From Prorocentrum cordatum (taxonomy: Eukaryota; Sar; Dinophyceae; Prorocentrales; Prorocentraceae), in contig CAUYUJ010014334.1 of assembly GCA_963575745.1 (NCBI GenBank), positions 379,075-414,791 of the forward strand: a stretch of DNA of 35,717 bases, read 5' to 3'. The position numbers and the translations under genes were made by a program. Positions within the stretch are counted from its first letter, which is position 1; the number at the start of each line of letters is the position of its first letter. Of this stretch, positions 31,101-35,717 are shown one piece after another. Below the pieces are notes generated by a model, which ran no database searches, was not told the origin of the DNA, and saw only the letters and a list, made by a program, of their open reading frames with translations.

Positions 31101-34100
31101 TCGTACGGCGAAAACTTCACGCCCGACAAATGCCAATAGAGTGGCTCCAAACCAAGATCATTCATGAGTTCGTCCTCGTCGCCATCGTCCGCCAGCCAGA
31201 TGAAGCGGGCGATGACCCTGCGGCCAACCAGGAGCCCTCTCGTCTGCGGGCTGGCCTTGCTGAACGTCATCTTCGTAGCCTGGAACACCTTGCGGCGCAA
31301 CGCTCGCAAGCCGTCGTGCACCGCACCGCACACGCACATGCCGTAGCGCAGGCACTCTCCGTCCTTGAACTGCTCTGCTGGGTCATCAGCGGCATCACCA
31401 AGGGATGACAGTTCAGGATCGTCAGGTAGCAATCGGTGCATGTGGTTCCACATCATCTCAGCGGCCTGCTGCACATTGGACTGATGCGTGACGGACATTC
31501 CGTGGGCCGCCTCCTCGAGCAAGGCAACGTCGTCAGCGGAGCTCGACGCGTCTCGCTCAACCACGGCTGCTCCAAGAACAGGCGGCAAACACCTGCGAGC
31601 CCCTCTCACGGGCCCCAGCGATGGGATCGCATGCACCAGCTCGGGGACGACCCTTCTCGACTCATCATCCCGATACAACTCGAGAAGTTGATTGTCTGCT
31701 TCTTCCTGGAGGCGCTGATGGCGAGCCAAGCCCCTCCGATAAGACGCTACCGTGGACAAGGTATCCTTCAAGCTCGTTCCTGAAGCCCCGCACTCACGGA
31801 TCAGGAAGTCGACTGTGTCATCGGGGTCACGGCCAGCAAACCTCTCAATGGCTGTAGTCGCAAGCCTGGCGTTGCGATGCATGCCCACTTGCCGCTGGGT
31901 TGGCGGGAGGGCGCGGAAGCCGTCACGGGCCCTCGCGGCAGCTCTCCGACCTTCTTCCGCCAGGCGCGCCCGCTCAGCAGGGGGCAACGCGCGGTACCGC
32001 GCCGACACCTCCCTCATGTCATTGATGCCCTGCTCATGTTGAAAAACGCCCCAAGCGCCTGTATGATGCTCGTGCTGGTACCTTCGGCGCTCAGCTGCAT
32101 GCGCCCCAGAACCTCCGCCAGCACGCGGCTCGTGAACTGGCCCGTGACGTGGGCGGGTGACATCCTCAGTTTTGGCGCGGCTGTGCACGCCGACGCAAGC
32201 TGTCGACAGGTCAACCGCCTTGAACTGGGGGCACTGCGTTCTAGACTTGACGATCTTCCGCATCTGGGCGTTGAAGACCTCGTTGGGGACGGTGTTGCCT
32301 TGGATCAGCATGGCCATAGCCGCCAAGCGCATCAAACACTCCTCGCCCCCCAACCGACATGATGATTGCAGCTCCTTCGTGAACGCGTCCTTCATGCAGT
32401 CGGGGGCGGCCTCCATCGTTGGCCCCAGCTCGGGCTGCTGGAAGAGCTGAAACAGTCGCGTGGGAAACCCTTGGTTCACCAATGCAACCTCCTGGGTTAT
32501 GGTGGCGAGAGCGTCGGATATCATGATGAAGGCGAGCGACGTGTTTCTGTTCTTGACTTCCTCTGGCCTGATCAAGTGCCAGGCCGCTGGGGTGAACAGT
32601 AGCAGCATCATCTTCTCGAAGCACCTGGTCTCCAAGACGCCGTCGGCAAGAACCGTGACAGGGAACGATCTGTTAATGCCGACTGTCCCCTCTGCGGTGC
32701 GCTTGGCAGCATGTACTCGTTCCTTTTTTCTCGAACTCCTTCGACGTCAAATAACAATGTTTCCGCAGCATCGCCTGCAAGGGCCTCAAGATGTTGCTGG
32801 CGAGAACGAAGAATGTGTGGGGGACTGGGCGTTTATTAGACATGAAATCCATCGCGAACGCCATATGCTTGTTGAGCCTCTCTCGGCGGCTGCCAGCGCC
32901 AGCGGCCTCCGCATCGCCACCCGCGCCCTCGTGGGCGCCCATATCGTCGTCCTCGCACTCGTCGGCGCCAACGTCGTCCACGCGACCGTCAACCAGGGCC
33001 GCCAACGCATGCTGCTTCGACCGCCCCCTTCCGAACGACCTGCACCATGACGTGAATGCTGGGCCCAAAAGCCCATGACACATCTCGATGAGGCCCGCGT
33101 CGCAGATCGCCGACTCACTGGTGCCCCACTTGCTCCTGATCAGCACTCTCAGGGCACGCGGCATCAATGCGTCTACCATTGAATCTGCAACCGATGTTTT
33201 CAAAACGTCTTCGTCCAGGCCAGCTGCAGAATCAACCCATATGGTGATCTCGCGCGTGTCGGCCATGGAGCTGCTGGGCAAGAGAGTGAAGAACACGCGC
33301 CTGCGGGTCTTCTGGCCGTCTCCAGAAACGAACGACTTGAGCACGACATGGTTGTAGATAACGTCGTCATTTGATGGGCTGCCTTCTCGGACCCTGAGTC
33401 GGCGGTGGACCTCCTTCCAAAGATGAGTGTTAAAGGAATGCTTGCTCCCCGCTACTCTGAAGCACAGCGATAGGTGGATCACCCCCTTGATGCCAACGTC
33501 GACGTGCTTCATGGCAATGTTGTGTGCCCGCGCTATAGAGTGAGCTTGGCACTGGTAGAAAAGACGAACCCATCCAGGCTCACGCTTGCGGTCCAATATG
33601 CGTTCTCCAGCTCTGTTCGACCTGTGGCCGTCCGCGTCCGTGATCCTCACTTTGTGGCTGAACGTGCTCTCCGACAGCGAAGCCGACCCAGACTCCATCA
33701 ATGCAAGTGCCTGGCATGCAGCCGAAGTGCTCGCCAACGGCTGAACCTGGCATACCACGTCGCCGACGAGGTAGACGTAGCGCATCTGTCCATTCATCGT
33801 GAGCCTGACGAGGTGGCAATACCGAGCCTTGGTGGCGAAGAGCTTCGTGATCGTCTTAGCCCTGAATCCGCGGAACGCCCCCCTCAGCAACGCCGCAGCT
33901 AGGGCCCGAGATGTCATAGTCGCGACTTCGGAACCCGCGGCGGGGGGAAGTGCAGAAGGGGCGCCTCGCGATACCTCGCGATGCTCGCTCATACTCTGGA
34001 GCTCCAAGGGCGTCTCGTCATACGATACGCGGTCACACGCTTGGATCAGCTCGATGTGCGCACCGCGCGAGCGAGCGCGAAGTGCAATCATTTTGACGAT

Positions 34101-34439
34101 ATGGTGTCTATGCCAACGGTCCAGGAGCCACGCCCAAGCAGCCGCTCTCCCCATCCTGCTCTTGAAGGCCCACTCGGAGGTGTTCAGGGACGCGGCCTGC
34201 GATGCAAGGCTGGCGCGCACAGCGCCGCCGAGGCCCTCAATCAATAATCCTCTGGCAACTTCTGAAGGCTCGAGGTTACGGCGACGGGCAGCACTCAGTA
34301 TAGATTGAATTCTGGCCGTCAGCGGGCTCTCCCAATAAAGCCTCTTGCTGGGCAGCGCTGCAACGACCTCGGCGCGGGACAGAATGAGCGCAGTGCTGTC
34401 GGCGATATCTGCATCCAGTCTGGGGCGTTTGGCGGGCAT
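28138..34439 (-). CDS. Gene C: transposase-like multi-domain protein, frame disrupted
   Basis: Model: exon 1 34439-31019, exon 2 30722-30453, exon 3 28905-28138; both introns phase 0. ATG 34439 (MPAKRPRLDADIAD) follows TAG/acceptor TATTTAG. Around residues 270-330 are ITDADGHRSN and CQAHSIARAHN, the order D-x5-N...CxxH seen in hAT-like RNase H-fold transposases. Beyond a frame break at 32724-32729 come VNQGFPTRLFQLFQ, then an HMG-like GAWGVFQHEQG...YRALPPAERARLAEEGRRA segment, RYGMCVCG, and LSGVKFSPYELM. Exon 3 is acidic, then very Pro-rich, and ends in a folded module (YFVPGSEFG, VEVSCRNPDHEHLLCR, RPMGFAAAWICEGC), stop 28138. I recall related multi-domain proteins in dinoflagellates but did not search. 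Catalytic activity is unproven. Indels may be mutations or sequence errors. Confidence 0.62.
29537..29768 (-). CDS. Possible additional acidic exon of gene C
   Basis: Within intron 2, one minus frame open from 29768 to 29537 reads ALPLEDGAEDRTSASESDDGGDDDDCGHQDEDACGG, resembling the acidic start of exon 3 (DASGDDGDDSEDG). AG acceptors exist upstream (GATTTAG, CTGATGCAG), but no donor is compelling. It may be an alternative exon or a decayed one. Confidence 0.25.
30126..30180. repeat. Perfect 22-bp inverted repeat (hairpin)
   Basis: Arms 30126-30147 and 30159-30180 are exact complements (CAACAAATGCAC...GGCACGCG) around the 11-base loop GTATCTCTGAT. With a 2-base bulge, pairing continues for four more bases (30122-30125 with 30183-30186). 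The left flank (30055-30125) is a loose GCAACA repeat. It lies within gene C intron 2. Confidence 0.9.
30723..31018 (-). other. Gene C intron 1 (phase 0)
   Basis: Donor TTGAAG|GTCAGG at 31018; acceptor CCCCCTTTTCCTCAG ending at 30723. The intron has a strong polypyrimidine tract. Splicing gives DDEHCLK|PPTCEDDDF, with no frame change. Confidence 0.6.
32040..32215 (-). other. Possible compensating pair of indels in gene C
   Basis: Between about 32215 and 32040 the main frame reads low-quality sequence (RPRHGPVHEPRAGGGSGAH). The +1 frame reads a protein-like stretch (TCRQLASACTAAPKLRM, TSRVLAEVLGRMQLSAEG). The main frame becomes protein-like again from GVFQHEQG. One extra base near 32214 and one missing T in the T5 run near 32040 would explain this. 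It is inference from residue quality alone. Confidence 0.4.
32724..32729 (-). other. Frame break at a six-base homopolymer in gene C
   Basis: The first frame runs to KEFEKKGTSTCC and stops at 32673. The next frame is open from the same A6 run (minus sense) as KKERVHAAKRTAEG... and continues for over 550 codons. Dropping one A joins them (a +1 change). The classical A-AAA-AAG slippery string shifts by -1, so programmed slippage of that kind would not fit. Confidence 0.7.
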
Positions 34440-34448
34440 CGCATGCTG

Positions 34449-34470
34449 CTAAATAGCAAGAGTGTGAACT
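34449..34470 (-). promoter_or_regulatory. Probable spliced-leader acceptor of gene C
   Basis: TTCACACTCTTGCTATTTAG ends at 34449, nine bases before the ATG at 34439. The TAG is also an in-frame stop, so translation cannot come from further upstream without splicing here. Confidence 0.5.
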
Positions 34471-34547
34471 CCAGCCATCCCTATGGGCGTAAAGAGCTTA
34501 TCGAACTCTTCCCTCTTCCCCCAATCCAATCTTCCCTCGGGGGGGGA

Positions 34548-34565
34548 GGGGGGGCGCGCCCCCCC
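34548..34565. repeat. GGGGGGGCGCGCCCCCCC palindrome
   Basis: Perfect 18-base palindrome upstream of gene C, embedded in longer G and C runs (34539-34567). Confidence 0.85.
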
Positions 34566-34704
34566 CCGACCGCCGCCCCCGCGAGCAAGCGGCTTCAAAA
34601 CTGTCCCTGGATGCCACCCGAGACGCCTACCATGGCACCCCGACCAACGTCCAAGAGGCCTCTCACCCACAACCCAAACACGGTGACAGGGTGGGCCGAA
34701 AACA

Positions 34705-34745
34705 GCTATATATACATATACATAGATATATATATATATATTATA
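34705..34745. repeat. (TA)n microsatellite
   Basis: TATATATACATATACATAGATA then (TA)n. It lies about 270 bases upstream of the gene C ATG. Confidence 0.9.
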
Positions 34746-34891
34746 TACACGTTTGCATTGTCCCCCCCTCCCCACACACCGTCAGCTCACGGGCGCCACC
34801 TTTGAATGGGCTGGCGGGGATGCGCGAAGCGTTCTGTATTCGCACGCGTGGCCGCGCCCAGCGCACGGCGCGCCCAGCGCGCTGCGCTTCT

Positions 34892-34904
34892 AGCCAAAAT
34901 GGCT
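34892..34904 (-). other. Spliced-leader-like 13-mer
   Basis: On the minus strand, CGTCAGCCATTTTGGCTAGAAG contains AGCCATTTTGGCT, the central 13 bases of the dinoflagellate spliced leader (established: ...CCGTAGCCATTTTGGCTCAAG). The flanks match only with gaps. It lies 450 bases upstream of gene C on the same strand. It could be a relic of a retroposed leader-bearing cDNA or chance. The core is self-complementary at its ends. Confidence 0.3.
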
Positions 34905-34905
34905 G

Positions 34906-35717
34906 ACGAGGCGAGGCACGGGCAAGGCGGTGGGAGGCAAGGGCCAGGGCGTGTCGAGGCGAGAGCAAGGCGGAAAGAACTGCGATGAACAGCACCGCGC
35001 ATAGCGGAAGCAGAGTGTAAGCACTGCACTTGGGGAAACGCACGCGCCCATGCCATAACCGACATGCGAATCGGGCGCAGCCATGTTCGCCAGCGTGGGC
35101 CCCAAACAGCAACTGCATGACCTCGTCGGCCCTCGGCCCCCGAGACACGGGCCTCATGATGACACCAAAAGCGCCCTCAAGACTGCCGAAAAAAAGACGC
35201 GACGCTCGCCAGAGACATCCTCACCCGACCTAAGGGCCTGACCTGAGGGCCTCAGCATTGCCTCACCATGGCCCCATCGCCCAATCAACATATAGGAAGA
35301 ATTTCGGTGCGATAGTGAGGCCCTGCCTTGATGGCCTCAACACGGCTTCAACATGGCCCCGCAATTCAAGCATTGCGGCCTCGAAGGAGGCTCTTATTTC
35401 TGCCCCATGACTACACATGCGACGCTCCTGCTACCACATAGCCCACACCAGATAGTTAACGCAACGCGTTGCAAACAATCAATACCACTGCACGTCGCGC
35501 ACGCGCAATAGCAGCCACACCACAGCGTACACCACACAGATTGCGCCACATTATTCACGCATTATGGCGCCCACCCCGACGCGCAATAGCGGTCGCGCAG
35601 CTTCGCGCGCACGTGCGCGATAGCACCCGAAACAATGAACGCGTTGCCCCGAACCAAATGCGACCCCATCCCCCATGAGAGCAATGCAAACACCTTGAAG
35701 GTGCTGCTAAGTGTCCT
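34906..35717. other. No gene recognised; CGCAATAGC-type repeats at right end
   Basis: 35225-35400 has degenerate GGCCTCA.CA..GGC words. 35485-35630 has repeated CGCGCAATAGC (35501, 35581) and related CGCGCGATAGC. No protein-like frame was found. The upstream neighbour of gene C, if any, lies outside the window. Confidence 0.45.

Noticed and set aside
32720-32732. Programmed -1 frameshift at A-AAA-AAG
   Set aside because: The downstream frame requires a +1 change, so a -1 slip at this site would not join the two halves.

Overview
The window looks like nuclear DNA of a dinoflagellate. It is GC-rich, most of it is low-complexity or degenerate repeat, and every convincing coding block lies on the minus strand. 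The exons are bounded by AG acceptors with pyrimidine tracts and by GT or GC donors, including a GC-AG intron with a direct repeat at its two ends. Several first exons begin just after an acceptor-like AG with no upstream exon, as expected for spliced-leader trans-splicing. A Prorocentrum-like species is my guess from composition and repeat style; I could not test it. No bacterial operon, CRISPR array, rRNA or tRNA gene was recognised.

Layout, left to right. Bases 1-5650 hold GGA-type purine arrays, a foldback repeat, weak minus-strand exon candidates, and two diverged copies of one gene 3' end (2007-2063 and 5555-5611). Bases 6360-9610 are almost pure repeat: a TGTA/TATG array, three ~380-bp purine-rich tandem units, and a CCCCACTGTC array. 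Bases 9610-12600 are GC-rich with short tandem duplications and no gene that I can support. Bases 12615-17058 hold gene A, a four-exon gene for a ~1106-aa protein whose N-terminal zinc-finger-like cysteine pairs are brought together by splicing. Bases 18293-18903 hold gene B (~198 aa). Bases 19557-20541 hold gene D (~254 aa, two exons). Bases 20560-28100 are degenerate GC-rich repeat arrays. Bases 28138-34448 hold gene C, a long gene with a transposase-like (RNase H-fold, hAT-reminiscent) core, an HMG-like helical segment, a proline-rich linker and a C-terminal Cys-containing module. The right end is again repeat.

Genes C, D, B and A, in transcription order, form a unidirectional array read right to left. 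No shared pathway can be inferred. The strongest candidate for something undescribed is gene C, a domesticated-looking or decaying transposase-like gene. As written, its reading frame needs up to three one-base corrections, two of them at homopolymers. All gene models were built by hand from reading frame, splice-site fit and phase, so exon borders are inferences. Resemblances to other dinoflagellate proteins are recollection, not search results.
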